From Betaproteobacteria bacterium (GTDB taxonomy: Bacteria; Pseudomonadota; Gammaproteobacteria; Burkholderiales; SG8-41): a DNA stretch of 64,000 nucleotides. Positions 34,777 through 43,502 of this stretch are shown here, piece after piece (positions within the stretch are counted from its first letter, which is position 1; every line of letters begins with the position of its first letter). The notes beneath the pieces were generated by a model that saw nothing but the letters and a program-made list of their open reading frames with translations, was not told the DNA's origin and made no database searches. The position numbers and the translations under genes were made by a program. Location of the stretch: the NCBI GenBank assembly GCA_029863175.1, contig JAOTVX010000013.1:1-64000 (forward strand), in the 5' to 3' direction.

Positions 34777-34798
34777 GATTGCGCAACATAGCCAAAAA

Positions 34799-34832
34799 CA
34801 TTAGCCGCAGATAAACGCAGATAAACGCGGAT
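34799..34832. repeat. GCAGATAAACG word array
   Basis: AGCCGCAGATAAACGCAGAT and the following AACGCGGAT form three words of the dispersed family also found at 12737, 23523, 37174, 40712 and 60102. Confidence 0.65.
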
Positions 34833-34870
34833 GGAAATCGAGAAATGAGAGCGGCGTGGACGCTAAACAG

Positions 34871-34899
34871 AAAAGGGCGGCTAAGCCGCCCTTTTTCTT
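34871..34899 (+). terminator. Rho-independent terminator, bidirectional
   Basis: An 11-bp stem (34871-34881 with 34885-34895) with loop TAA; the GGGCGGC/GCCGCCC core is flanked by AAAA on one side and TTTTTCTTT on the other. It ends the maleate-isomerase-like gene and can also stop transcripts from the right. Confidence 0.9.
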
Positions 34900-34960
34900 T
34901 ACCGCGCCCGCCCCTAGTCAAAATCGCACGTCGTCAAAAGTTATCTGAAGAACGACACAG

Positions 34961-35047
34961 CCACGGAAGCACACGGAAATTGTTGTTCCGCTACAGCGCA
35001 CTTTCCGGTTCAGCGCTTCGTCCGTGTAATTCCGTGTGATTCCGTGG
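34961..35047. repeat. CCACGGAAGCACACGGAAAT inverted repeat, then GTCACGG words
   Basis: The left arm is at 34961-34980 and the right arm TCCGTGTAATTCCGTGTGAT plus TCCGTGG at 35021-35047. GGTCACCGGTCACGG words follow at 35091-35118. It is the second copy of the family at 21365. No gene lies between 34777 and 35122. Confidence 0.75.
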
Positions 35048-35122
35048 TTAATAATCTTCCGGTCTTACGGGTTTCCTGCGAGCGGTTCTGGTCACCGGTC
35101 ACGGTTCACAGGTCACGGCCTT

Positions 35123-35557
35123 TTATTCCGAGGCATCAGGGACCAACCCCGCCTGCTCGATGCCATAAGCGCAGCACGCCTCGTCCTCCTCGCCGGTGCC
35201 GCCGCTGCCGCCGGCGGCTCCGAGAATTTCGCCCTGAGCGTTCTTGATCAGCACAGCGCCGACCTGCGGCAGAAACTTGCCCCCTGCAGTCGCCGCCAAC
35301 GTGACGAAGAAGTTGGGGTTGTTCTTCGCGCGCTTGGAGAGCGCTCGGCTCGAGGCCCCCATCGCCACCGACGCCCACGCCTTGCCGCGGGAGATGTCGA
35401 GGCGGAACATGCTGGCACCGTCCTGGCGCTGAGCGGAGACGATATTGCCGCTGTCGTCGAGCACGACGACACCGAGCGCGTTGTACTTCTTCTCCGCGGC
35501 TTTAGCGAAGGCCTTCTCGATAATGGTATTGGCTTGCTTGAGCGTAAGCTTGGGCAT
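35123..35557 (-). CDS. GlcG/HbpS family protein (DUF336)
   Basis: A 144-residue protein from the ATG at 35557, with AAAGGAGGAG upstream. LTLKQANTIIEKAFAKAAEK and GVVVLDDSGNIVSAQRQDGA followed by GGVGAVLI-like QVGAVLIKNAQGEILGAAGG are typical of the family. Members include HbpS, a secreted haem-binding sensor protein, and GlcG of glycolate clusters; most have no known function. No signal peptide is present, so it is probably cytoplasmic. A single gene between repeat loci. Confidence 0.82.
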   Translation of the reverse strand: MPKLTLKQANTIIEKAFAKAAEKKYNALGVVVLDDSGNIVSAQRQDGASMFRLDISRGKAWASVAMGASSRALSKRAKNNPNFFVTLAATAGGKFLPQVGAVLIKNAQGEILGAAGGSGGTGEEDEACCAYGIEQAGLVPDASE

Positions 35558-35695
35558 CAACTCCTCCTTTGGGTTCGTCTGGGGATAATCGGACGCCGCG
35601 CCTGGCGCTTAGCCACACAGCGGCGGCGCGGGAGTGTCGCGCACTATACAAAGCACGCTCGGGCGCTGTCAATGGAGCGCCCTCGCCGCCGCATA

Positions 35696-35833
35696 ACTGG
35701 TGATGGGTACTGGTGATGGATATTGGTGATGATGAATGGTGATGGGTAAAACCGTAATGCAATCCGATTTTCAGACGCTCTTTATCACCATTGTTCATCA
35801 CTATCCCTCATCACCATTTTTCATCACCAGTTG
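35696..35833. repeat. TGGTGATGA/TCATCACCA inverted array (locus 3)
   Basis: The left arm at 35696-35748 has four TGGTGATG words; the right arm at 35781-35833 has TATCACCA, TTCATCACTA and TCATCACCA words. It starts 15 bases after the stop of the alpha/beta hydrolase gene. Confidence 0.85.
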
Positions 35834-35847
35834 GCATCCGAGAGCGG

Positions 35848-37089
35848 CTAGAGTGGCGTCCTGACGACTTGTCCACTGGACTGAACGAACCAGCGCTCGC
35901 TCGTCAGAGACTTCCCGGCAAGCCGCGCGTTCATCCAGTCGGCGATCAGCACCGCGGGCGTCGGCCCGAGATTGGTTGAGGGCACGTTGCCGACGGAGTG
36001 GCGGCAGTCCTGGTAGACGACGAGCTGCTTCGGGCCTTCGAGCGATGCAATGAGTCGTTCCGTGTGCGCCATCGGCGCGAGCTCGTCCGCCTCGCCCGCG
36101 ACGCACAGATACGGCGCGCGGATCTTCTGTGCATGCCCTTCCCAGGTCAGCGTCTTGCAGAACTCATCGAAAGTGTCCTCATCGGTGAAGCCCGACATGT
36201 ACATAAAGCGCCGCTTGAACGTCGGGCAGGCCTCCTCGAAGATCGTGTGCATGCCGGGCTCAAGACAGGTGGCCATCACTGCGCATGCCTTGAAGCGCGG
36301 CTCGGTCGCCGCGACGATGGTGCCGAAGAACGAGCCCATGCTCTGGCCAACAACGCCGATGCGCTCCGGGTCGACTTCGGGCCGCGCACGCAGCCATTCC
36401 ATAACGGCGTGGCCCGCCTCGATCCAGTTCGGCATGCTGACGTGGATCCCGTTCACCGCGCTCTCGTACTGGCCCGGTCCTTCGAGCGTCAGCACCGCGA
36501 TGCCGCGCTGGAGCCAACGATCGCCGTACATCGCCACGCCGGTCTCCTTGAAGCCGTCCATCCCCGGGATCGCCCAGACCGCCGGCAGGCGTCCCCCGCT
36601 GTAGCCCGGCGGGAGGTGAAACCAGCCGGGCAGCGCTTTGCCCTGGAATGGCACCCAGGCCGCCTCCACCTTATGGTCGGCCAACTCGCCGTAGCGCGTG
36701 TAACAGGCGCGCTTGCGCTCGTTCAGCATCAGATTCATCTCGTTGTTCTCGTCGTGCGGCCATTGCGATGCCGCGTAGTGAATCGCCGCCATGAAATAAT
36801 TCTGGCGCGCAGTCACGAGATTTCCATCCCCTTCGGCAGCCTTCGCCTTCGCTTCACGCCGGCGCCCGGCCGATTCGAACGCCGAGCCAATGTCGGCGTA
36901 CTTCTTTACTTTCTCGCGAATCGCAGCAAAATCGCCATTCGCCTCGGGCCCGCACGGCGCGTTGTAGCTGATCGAGCGCGGCTGGTCCCAGTCGACACCA
37001 TTCGCCCGGATGACGTTGTCGATCAGCCAGCGCTGCTCCACCCAGCGGCGGGTCCTCACCGGGCCGTGAGCCTTTTTGGTCGCGTTCAC
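35848..37089 (-). CDS. Alpha/beta hydrolase, FrsA/pseudooxynicotine hydrolase-like
   Basis: A 413-residue hydrolase starting at a GTG (37089) with a good GAAGGAG ribosome site; the frame extends 12 codons further but without one. A helical N-terminal cap (about 150 residues) precedes the hydrolase core. The nucleophile is Ser in GVVGQSMGSFFG, the acid in AGEADELAP, and the base in DCRHSVGN. The cap-plus-core layout recalls 2,6-dihydroxypseudooxynicotine hydrolase and FrsA-type enzymes that cut C-C or ester bonds. The substrate is open. Confidence 0.83.
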   Translation of the reverse strand: MNATKKAHGPVRTRRWVEQRWLIDNVIRANGVDWDQPRSISYNAPCGPEANGDFAAIREKVKKYADIGSAFESAGRRREAKAKAAEGDGNLVTARQNYFMAAIHYAASQWPHDENNEMNLMLNERKRACYTRYGELADHKVEAAWVPFQGKALPGWFHLPPGYSGGRLPAVWAIPGMDGFKETGVAMYGDRWLQRGIAVLTLEGPGQYESAVNGIHVSMPNWIEAGHAVMEWLRARPEVDPERIGVVGQSMGSFFGTIVAATEPRFKACAVMATCLEPGMHTIFEEACPTFKRRFMYMSGFTDEDTFDEFCKTLTWEGHAQKIRAPYLCVAGEADELAPMAHTERLIASLEGPKQLVVYQDCRHSVGNVPSTNLGPTPAVLIADWMNARLAGKSLTSERWFVQSSGQVVRTPL

Positions 37090-37173
37090 GCTTTCACTCC
37101 TTCGTTGTGTGGGGGCCGGGATCAATATCTAGCAAATCGTAAATCGCGATTCGGGTCGCGTTTAGATCCCAAG

Positions 37174-37265
37174 GATTAGCCGAAGATAGATGCAAATAAA
37201 CGCGGATAGAAACATTCAAGCGAAGCATGATTCCATGCATATCTCTGCGGATGCCGCCGAAAATC
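37174..37265. repeat. Degenerate GCAGATAAACG-type inverted repeat
   Basis: ATTAGCCGAAGATAGATGCA continuing to AACGCGGATAG (37174-37209) faces CATATCTCTGCGGATGCCGC (37236-37255). It is a worn copy of the dispersed family. Confidence 0.5.
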
Positions 37266-37363
37266 CGGTTGCGCTGCAAAGCCTCAATCCGTGTCTGCTG
37301 CATGATGACCTCCCGAATCTATCGTGACGCCAGTGCTACGCTCATCCTAACCGCAGTTTCAAC

Positions 37364-38872
37364 TCACGCGTCTGCGTGCTCCTGCCGGATCGAACGGATT
37401 CGTTTTATCTCGAGATAGAGGGCACTCGCGATCGACAGCAGCGTGAGCGCGAACAGTACCATCGAGATGGGGCTGCCCAGGATGTAAACAAGGAGCGGCC
37501 CCTTGGCCAGGACCGCCGCTTGGCGGAAGCCGGTCTCGGCGATAGGGCCGAGGATCAGGCCCAGCACCATCGGCGCCGGTGCGAAACCCCCTTTGCGCAT
37601 GAGGTAACCGATGCCGCCGAAGGCGAGCATGGTGTAAACATCGAACAAGTTATTGCCGAGGGAGTAGGAGCCGACGATCGACAGCATGACGACGCCCGGA
37701 ATCAGGCTGCTGTTGGGCAAGCGCGTGACGTGATTCATATAGCGGCCCACCGTCATGCCAATGACGCCCATCAACAGATTTGCCAGCAGGAATCCCATGA
37801 TCACCGTGTAGGTGACGTGCGCGTGCTCGGTGAAGAGCGTGCGGCCCGGGAGCAAGCCGTGAATGATGAGGGCGCCGAGAAGCACGGCTGCGGTCGCGCT
37901 GCCGGGAATGCCGAGCGTCAGCAGCGGTATGAGAGCGCTGCCGGTCGTGGCGTTGTTGGCGGTCTCGGAAGCGGCGATGCCCAAGATCGAGCCCTTGCCG
38001 AATTCGCTGTCCTTGCTCGCGAACCGCTTGGCCTCGTTATAGGCGACCCAGGAACCGATATCCCCGCCAGCGCCGGGCAGGATGCCGACGATGATGCCGA
38101 TGATGGAGGATCGGCCGACCGTCATGCGGATGCGGCGAAACTCGTCCCACGTCGGCAGGTATCGCCAAGCGCCTTTGATGACATCGGTCAGCTGGATAGA
38201 TCGGTGCGCCTCTTCGCACATGAGCAGCGCCTGCGAGAGGGAGAACAGTCCTATCACGGCCGGCACGAAGCCGATGCCGCCATGCACCTCGGTGGAGCCG
38301 AAGGCGTACCGCGGGATGCCTGAATCGAGATCCAGTCCCACCGTGCTCAGGAAAAGGCCCACCGCGCCGGCGATCAGCCCCTTGACCATGTTCCCGCTCG
38401 CCAGGGTTCCGATGACGGTGAGACCGAACACGGCCAGCATGAAATACTCAGCCGGGCCGAATTTAAGCGACAGATAAGACAGGGGTGGCGCGATCAGAAG
38501 CAGCGCCAGCGCGCTCGCGACGCCCCCCGTAACCGACGCGAAGGTCGAGATCCGTATCGCCTTGTTGAACTCGCCCTTGCGCGTAAGCGCAAAGCCGTCA
38601 ATGGCGGTGGCCGCCGAGGCGGAAGTGCCCGGCGTGTGCAGCAGAATGGCAGAAAAGGAACCGCCATAGATGGCCGACGTGTACAGGCTCATCAGCATGA
38701 GCAGCGCCGGCGTTACGTCCATTTTGAACGTCACCGGCAGCAGCAGCGCCACGCCGAGATTTGCGGTCAACCCGGGCAGCGACCCGATGCACAATCCACC
38801 GACAACGCCGACCAGCATCGCCAACAGATTGCCCGGCGTCAGCACGTCAGCGATGATGGCGAGCGCTTCCAT
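37364..38872 (-). CDS. tctA: Tripartite tricarboxylate transporter, large permease TctA (second system)
   Basis: A 502-residue hydrophobic permease with GSLPGLTANLGVALLLPVTF near the N-terminus and ILPGAGGDIGSWVAYNEAKR in the middle, both family signatures, and about twelve membrane segments. It is encoded six bases after tctB and is the last gene of tctCBA. Compared with the first TctA in the window it shares the motifs but is clearly different in sequence, so the two systems are not a recent duplication. Confidence 0.95.
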   Translation of the reverse strand: MEALAIIADVLTPGNLLAMLVGVVGGLCIGSLPGLTANLGVALLLPVTFKMDVTPALLMLMSLYTSAIYGGSFSAILLHTPGTSASAATAIDGFALTRKGEFNKAIRISTFASVTGGVASALALLLIAPPLSYLSLKFGPAEYFMLAVFGLTVIGTLASGNMVKGLIAGAVGLFLSTVGLDLDSGIPRYAFGSTEVHGGIGFVPAVIGLFSLSQALLMCEEAHRSIQLTDVIKGAWRYLPTWDEFRRIRMTVGRSSIIGIIVGILPGAGGDIGSWVAYNEAKRFASKDSEFGKGSILGIAASETANNATTGSALIPLLTLGIPGSATAAVLLGALIIHGLLPGRTLFTEHAHVTYTVIMGFLLANLLMGVIGMTVGRYMNHVTRLPNSSLIPGVVMLSIVGSYSLGNNLFDVYTMLAFGGIGYLMRKGGFAPAPMVLGLILGPIAETGFRQAAVLAKGPLLVYILGSPISMVLFALTLLSIASALYLEIKRIRSIRQEHADA

Positions 38873-38878
38873 GATGGC

Positions 38879-39325
38879 TCAGAAGCTGAGAAGCTGGGAG
38901 GTGGTGAGCGGCACGTTGAGGAAGGCGACGAACAGTACGTAAATGAAGAGGAAAAGGCTCAGACAGGCGAGCCCGTAAGAAATTCGGTATTTGACTTGGA
39001 GCAGCGGCATGAGGCAAAGCGCCAGCGCCGCCATTGCCGGGAAGAAGCCGATAAAGTGCATTGCAATCACGGCCAGCACGACCAGAACGAAGACCGCAAT
39101 CGGGCGGATGATCGCCGCGAGCGAGCGCGTTCCCTCGCCGTCGCCGATCGGCGCCACCGCTGAAATGAAACTGCGCGCGATCATGATGGCGGAGAGGAGA
39201 GCGATCGCGACCAGCGTAACGCGCGGGAACTGGCGCGCATCGGCCGGAAACTCCGCAGCCAGCTCCCACAGGAGAAAGGCCGCGACGATGATCGCGGCCC
39301 CAACTATACGATTGACCCAAAGCAC
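38879..39325 (-). CDS. tctB: Tripartite tricarboxylate transporter, small permease TctB (second system)
   Basis: A 148-residue protein with four hydrophobic segments (IVGAAIIVAAFLLWELAAEF, LVAIALLSAIMIARSFISAV, PIAVFVLVVLAVIAMHFIGF, and a C-terminal LFLFIYVLFVAFLNV). The FPADARQFPR stretch between the first two is typical of TctB. It lies between the receptor gene and tctA, in the usual order. Confidence 0.88.
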   Translation of the reverse strand: MLWVNRIVGAAIIVAAFLLWELAAEFPADARQFPRVTLVAIALLSAIMIARSFISAVAPIGDGEGTRSLAAIIRPIAVFVLVVLAVIAMHFIGFFPAMAALALCLMPLLQVKYRISYGLACLSLFLFIYVLFVAFLNVPLTTSQLLSF

Positions 39326-39417
39326 GGGGAGGTCCGGATGATGCCGCTTTGCGCCAGCAGGTCGCGCGATGGGCGCGCGGGACCGGCTGGCGCACCGGCC
39401 GTTGCGCGCCGTACCGG

Positions 39418-40380
39418 CTACCAGCCCATCAGTTTCTTGATTTTCTGCTCGGTCTCTTTCAAGAACTTCCGATAGGCCTCGCCCTTGGTGATCTCAGGAG
39501 CCAGGCTCAGTTTTTCGGCCTTCGCCCGATGCTCTTTGGAGCTGATCGTCCGCTCCAGGGCGGTGAGCAGCTTGTTCTTAATATTCTCCGGCAGCCCGGC
39601 AGGGCCAGCGATGCCGCGCGACACCGACCACTCTTGGTTGTAGCCCTGCTCCTTGAAGGTTGGCACACCGGGCAGGAACTTGGACCTGTTTGGCGCCATT
39701 ACGCCAAGCACGCGCAGATTGCCCTCTTTGAGTTCGTTCGCAACCTCGCTGACATTGCCACCCACTACATCGACATGGCCGCCGAGCACCTGCGCCTTGG
39801 ATTTGGCCGTACTCTTGTTGTGCACCACCTTGAACTTGGTGCCGGTCGCGTCCTGCATGGCCAGGATTGCAAGGTGGTCGTCGTTGCCAAACCCATGGGC
39901 CGTTATGCTGATGGTTTCGGGGTTCTTCTTCGCGGCATTGATAAGGTCTTTTACGTTCTTGAAGGGACTGTCTGATTTCACCGCCCAGATACAATAGTCG
40001 GTGACGTGATTCATCAGCGTCGTGAAGCTCTCCAAGCTCTCCTTGCGGCCGATTTTGGGATTGAGGTAACCGGCATACATGTTCGGAATGTTGATATAGC
40101 CGATCGTGTAGCCGTCGGGCTTGGCGGCCGCGATGGAACCCCAGCCGTTCCAGCCGCCACCGCCGGTGATGTTCTGTACGGTCACCGATTGGCCGAGCGT
40201 CTTCTCCAGGTCCTTGGCCAGCAGGCGAGCGGTCACATCCGTGCCGCCGCCCGCGCCGTAGGCGACGATCAGCGTCAGCCCCTTTTCCGGAAATTCGGCG
40301 TTGGCCGCTGGCACCAGCAGCAGGGACACAGTAATCGCGGCTGCGCCGGCCAACGTTTTCAACAATCTAGGAAAAGCCAT
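39418..40380 (-). CDS. tctC: Bug/TctC family periplasmic solute receptor (second system)
   Basis: A 320-residue receptor from the ATG at 40380, which has AAAAGGAGGC upstream; a longer frame upstream lacks a ribosome site. The signal peptide is LLKTLAGAAAITVSLLLVPA with cleavage after ANA. The mature start FPEKGLTLIVAYGAGGGTDV has the normal Bug ligand motif GAGGGTD, and NITGGGGWNGWGSIA follows. It would bind a carboxylate for the second TctBA. Its ligand loop differs from that of the first receptor, so the two probably import different acids. Confidence 0.94.
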   Translation of the reverse strand: MAFPRLLKTLAGAAAITVSLLLVPAANAEFPEKGLTLIVAYGAGGGTDVTARLLAKDLEKTLGQSVTVQNITGGGGWNGWGSIAAAKPDGYTIGYINIPNMYAGYLNPKIGRKESLESFTTLMNHVTDYCIWAVKSDSPFKNVKDLINAAKKNPETISITAHGFGNDDHLAILAMQDATGTKFKVVHNKSTAKSKAQVLGGHVDVVGGNVSEVANELKEGNLRVLGVMAPNRSKFLPGVPTFKEQGYNQEWSVSRGIAGPAGLPENIKNKLLTALERTISSKEHRAKAEKLSLAPEITKGEAYRKFLKETEQKIKKLMGW

Positions 40381-40585
40381 GTTTGCCTCCTTTTGCAATT
40401 GAGCACTTATTTTGAATGGAAGGGTAACAGGACGGGAAAGGACAGAAAATCCGATGCTGGACAAAGAACAGGAAAACGCAGCGCACAGGAGAGCTCCCCG
40501 AATCGCGAACCAATGCGTGCCTGTGGTACTACCACTCCCAGGCGATATGCCGATCGAATACCCGGGAATACCTGCAAGAATACCT

Positions 40586-40674
40586 GGGGTCAGACCCCCG
40601 GGGAGAGGCGGTAAGTTTAGCCGGTTGGCCTGAGCAGGTCGAGCATTTCAGCTGACGGCAAAGTTACTCTGCTG
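40586..40674. repeat. REP-like words GGGGTCAGACCCC and AAAGTTACTCTGCT
   Basis: GGGGTC-A-GACCCC at 40586-40598 is a small palindrome; AAAGTTACTCTGCT near 40661-40674 matches AAAGTTACACTGCT of the palindrome at 28265-28310. The gap between tctC and the bicupin gene also has GCGTTTATCTGCGG words at 40712-40736 and no gene. Confidence 0.5.
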
Positions 40675-40748
40675 CTCCGGCGTCGCGCCACCGATCAACT
40701 GCTGCCCCGTGTTTATCAGCGTTTATCTGCGGTTAATGATGTCTTTTG

Positions 40749-41576
40749 TCAGCCGCGCCAGTTGTCCGCCGCGCCGTGCTTCCTGACCGCCGCTTCGAGC
40801 CGCTCGGTGGAGCGCACTGCCGCGTAACGAACGGGTCGGCCTTTCGTCACGGTGAACCGGTAATTCCTGCCACGGGGAACGTGGAGGACGTCGCCTGCAC
40901 CCGCGCGTCGCTTCTCCCTGCCAATATGAGCCTGGAGCCCGCCACGAATCACATAAAGGAACATTTCGTGCGGGGCGCGCTTCGCCTCCTGCACGTGCAG
41001 CGGAGGGGACTCAACGAAACCGAACGCGATGTTGGTGCCCTCGACCCAGCGCTCGCAGTGCCCCGAGGCAGCCGGTGCCTCGAGCGACTCGATCATCGGG
41101 TAGTAGCAGTTGCCGAGGCCCTCGATAATCGCCCGGGACTTCTCCGGCTCTTTTTTCCTGCCGGGATATCGGCCTTCCGTCACCGCGCGCTGGACTTCGC
41201 GGGCCGAGAGCGCCTGGTCCGGCAGCGCTTCGTCAGCGGCCGCCCCGATCATCGTCCACGTGCGGTCCTTGATATAGAGATAGTGCAGATCGCCGTCCTC
41301 AGTCGCCTTGAAGCCGTGGCGGGCGTATGGCGGAAAATGCACGAACGTTCCGGGCTGAACAATCCGGCGATCCTTGCCGACGATACAGTCGACTTTGCCG
41401 CGCAGGGGGAACGCCATCAACTCGTTGGGGTGATAGTGGAGCTCCGCCCCGGTTCCGGCGCGCTTCTTGACCATCCGGAAATACATGAATTCGCCCTCGA
41501 TCACCGGACCCACAGCGGTCGACAGGTGCGGATTGAAACGGTGGGTTTTCATCTTCTCGAAACGATAGAACGGCAT
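40749..41576 (-). CDS. Bicupin protein
   Basis: A 275-residue protein with two cupin domains, from the ATG at 41576 (GGAGGGAGAACTC upstream); the open frame to the left of the ATG overlaps the divergent amidase gene and is not used. Domain 1 has ELHYHPNELMAFPLRGKVDC, domain 2 has APHEMFLYVIRGGLQAHIG and GDVLHVPRGRNYRF. Domain 1 keeps two His and a Glu for a metal; domain 2 lacks the first His pair. Such bicupins include gentisate dioxygenase-like and isomerase-like enzymes. It is divergent from the amidase gene. Confidence 0.82.
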   Translation of the reverse strand: MPFYRFEKMKTHRFNPHLSTAVGPVIEGEFMYFRMVKKRAGTGAELHYHPNELMAFPLRGKVDCIVGKDRRIVQPGTFVHFPPYARHGFKATEDGDLHYLYIKDRTWTMIGAAADEALPDQALSAREVQRAVTEGRYPGRKKEPEKSRAIIEGLGNCYYPMIESLEAPAASGHCERWVEGTNIAFGFVESPPLHVQEAKRAPHEMFLYVIRGGLQAHIGREKRRAGAGDVLHVPRGRNYRFTVTKGRPVRYAAVRSTERLEAAVRKHGAADNWRG

Positions 41577-41727
41577 GAGTTCTCCCTCCCGAACGCACGA
41601 TCTGCCGGTGCGGACGATCGTCCACGGTCGCGCCCGTGTATTCGCACGCAGTGTTGGGGGCCCCAAGTTTATTGGATACACTTGCGATTGGGTAGCGCAT
41701 CGCAGTCCAAATAGTGACGTCTCTTCC

Positions 41728-43359
41728 ATGAGTGAACTCCACTTCCTTTCCATTGCCGAGGCCGCGCGCCTCATCAAATCGCGCAAGCTCTCACCGGTCG
41801 AACTTGCGCAGGCGCACTTCGATCGCATCGGCAAGCTGGACGGCCAACTGAGCGCGTTCATTACCCTGACCGCCGACCTCGCGCTGAAGCAGGCGCGGCA
41901 GTCGGAGCGCGAGATCATGAAACGCAAGTATCGAGGCCCGCTCCACGGCATTCCGATCGGACTGAAAGACATCTACAACACAAAAGGCATCCTGACCTCG
42001 GGGCATTCCCGGGTCTGCATCGACAATATTCCGGACCGCGATGCGGCGACCGTGACGAAGCTCTACGAAGCCGGCGCCGTGCTGCTCGGCAAGCTCGCGA
42101 CGCACGAATTCGCGCACGGCGGGCCTTCGTTCGACCTGCCGTGGCCACCGGCGCGCAATCCCTGGAACCTCGAGCACTTTACGGGCGGTTCGTCGAGCGG
42201 TTCCGGCGCGGCGCTCGCAACCGGGCTCGTGATGGGCGCAATGGGTTCGGACACCGGCGGCTCGATCCGCGGTCCGGCTTCCCATTGCGGCATCGTGGGG
42301 CTCATGCCGACCTACGGACTCGTAAGCCGCGCGGGCGTCATTCCTAACTCGTACACCTTCGACCACTGCGGGCCCATGACGCGGACCGTAGAGGACTGCG
42401 GCCTCATGCTGCAGGCGCTCGTGGGCCACGACCCGGAAGACGCCGGCAGCGTCCCGGTCAAGGTTCCCAACTACAGCGCCGGGCTCAGGCGCGGAATCAA
42501 GGGACTCAAAGTCGGCGTCGTGCGCCACTACTGGGAAAAGGATCTTCCCGCGCACGAAGACGTATGTCACGCGATGGACGCAGCGATCGTCGTGCTGAGG
42601 AAGCTCGGCGCCAAGGTGGAGGACTGCCACACGCGCCCGATGCAGGACGCGCTCGACGTCAAGGTGATCATCGCCGAGACCGAGATCTTCTCCATCCACT
42701 ACCAGGATCTCGTGAAGCGCGGGGGCGATTTTGGCCGGGATATCCTTGGGCGCATGCTGCCGGCTTGCCTGTTCCAGGCCGCGGACTACGTCGCCGCCTC
42801 ACGCGAGCACCGGCGCATGATCCTCGAAGGCCGGCGTCTCTACGACCAGTACGATGTGCTCCTTACCGCCGGACTCGGTCCCGCGCCGCGGCTCGACGCT
42901 TACCGGACGCCCAATTTCTGGCAGCGTTCCAATATCTTCACGCCCTCTAATGTGACGGCAGGACCGGCGCTCGAGCTCTGCAACGGTTTCAGCAAAAACG
43001 GATTGCCGCTCGGCATGCAGGTGATCGGCCGCCCGTTCGATGAGGCAACCGTGTTGCGCGTGGGGCACGCCTACCAGCAAGCTACCGACTGGCACCTGCG
43101 GCGCCCGCAGCTCACGCCCGGCACGCCGCAACCGCCCGTTAACGCTGCCGCCAACGAGCCGAAACCCGCCGACATGGACTTGAAGGCCCGTGCGCTGATC
43201 CTCGATACGGCCACGCGGGCCGGGCTCAAGCTCAATGAGCGGCAGCAGGCGATCCTGCTGGAGACGGCGCCTTATGCGCTCGCGATGGCGGACCGGATCC
43301 GGAAGGATCGGGACCGGTTCGAGGAACCGGCGCTTGTCTTCCGATTCCCTAACTGGTGA
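41728..43359 (+). CDS. Amidase signature family enzyme
   Basis: A 543-residue amidase. The Ser-cisSer-Lys triad is Lys80 in IGLKDIYNT, Ser155 in FTGGSSSGSG and nucleophile Ser179 in SDTGGSIRGP. It hydrolyses an amide to acid and ammonia; GatA of tRNA amidation belongs to the same family, but no gatB or gatC is near. The last 80 residues (after about 460) form an extra C-terminal segment not needed for the amidase fold. The final codons TGG TGA are the first word of a repeat array. No clear ribosome site precedes the ATG. Confidence 0.9.
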   Translation: MSELHFLSIAEAARLIKSRKLSPVELAQAHFDRIGKLDGQLSAFITLTADLALKQARQSEREIMKRKYRGPLHGIPIGLKDIYNTKGILTSGHSRVCIDNIPDRDAATVTKLYEAGAVLLGKLATHEFAHGGPSFDLPWPPARNPWNLEHFTGGSSSGSGAALATGLVMGAMGSDTGGSIRGPASHCGIVGLMPTYGLVSRAGVIPNSYTFDHCGPMTRTVEDCGLMLQALVGHDPEDAGSVPVKVPNYSAGLRRGIKGLKVGVVRHYWEKDLPAHEDVCHAMDAAIVVLRKLGAKVEDCHTRPMQDALDVKVIIAETEIFSIHYQDLVKRGGDFGRDILGRMLPACLFQAADYVAASREHRRMILEGRRLYDQYDVLLTAGLGPAPRLDAYRTPNFWQRSNIFTPSNVTAGPALELCNGFSKNGLPLGMQVIGRPFDEATVLRVGHAYQQATDWHLRRPQLTPGTPQPPVNAAANEPKPADMDLKARALILDTATRAGLKLNERQQAILLETAPYALAMADRIRKDRDRFEEPALVFRFPNW

Positions 43360-43470
43360 TGAATGAATACTGGTGATGAGTACTGGTGATAAGTGAGCCG
43401 ATGAAGGCCGATGGTGTTCATCCCCATTTTTCATCACCATCATCTCATCACCATTATTCATCACTATCTG
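43352..43470. repeat. TGGTGATGA/TCATCACCA inverted array (locus 4)
   Basis: The left arm at 43352-43390 has three TGGTGAT words, the first being the end of the amidase gene (stop at 43357-43359). The right arm at 43422-43470 has TCATCACCA three times. Confidence 0.85.
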
Positions 43471-43502
43471 GCATTGCAAAAACCAAAGGCGAGTGCTTCA
43501 AG

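Noticed and set aside
40749..41972. A 407-residue version of the bicupin protein
   Set aside because: The extra part overlaps the divergent amidase gene; the ATG at 41576 has a strong ribosome site and starts the cupin fold.
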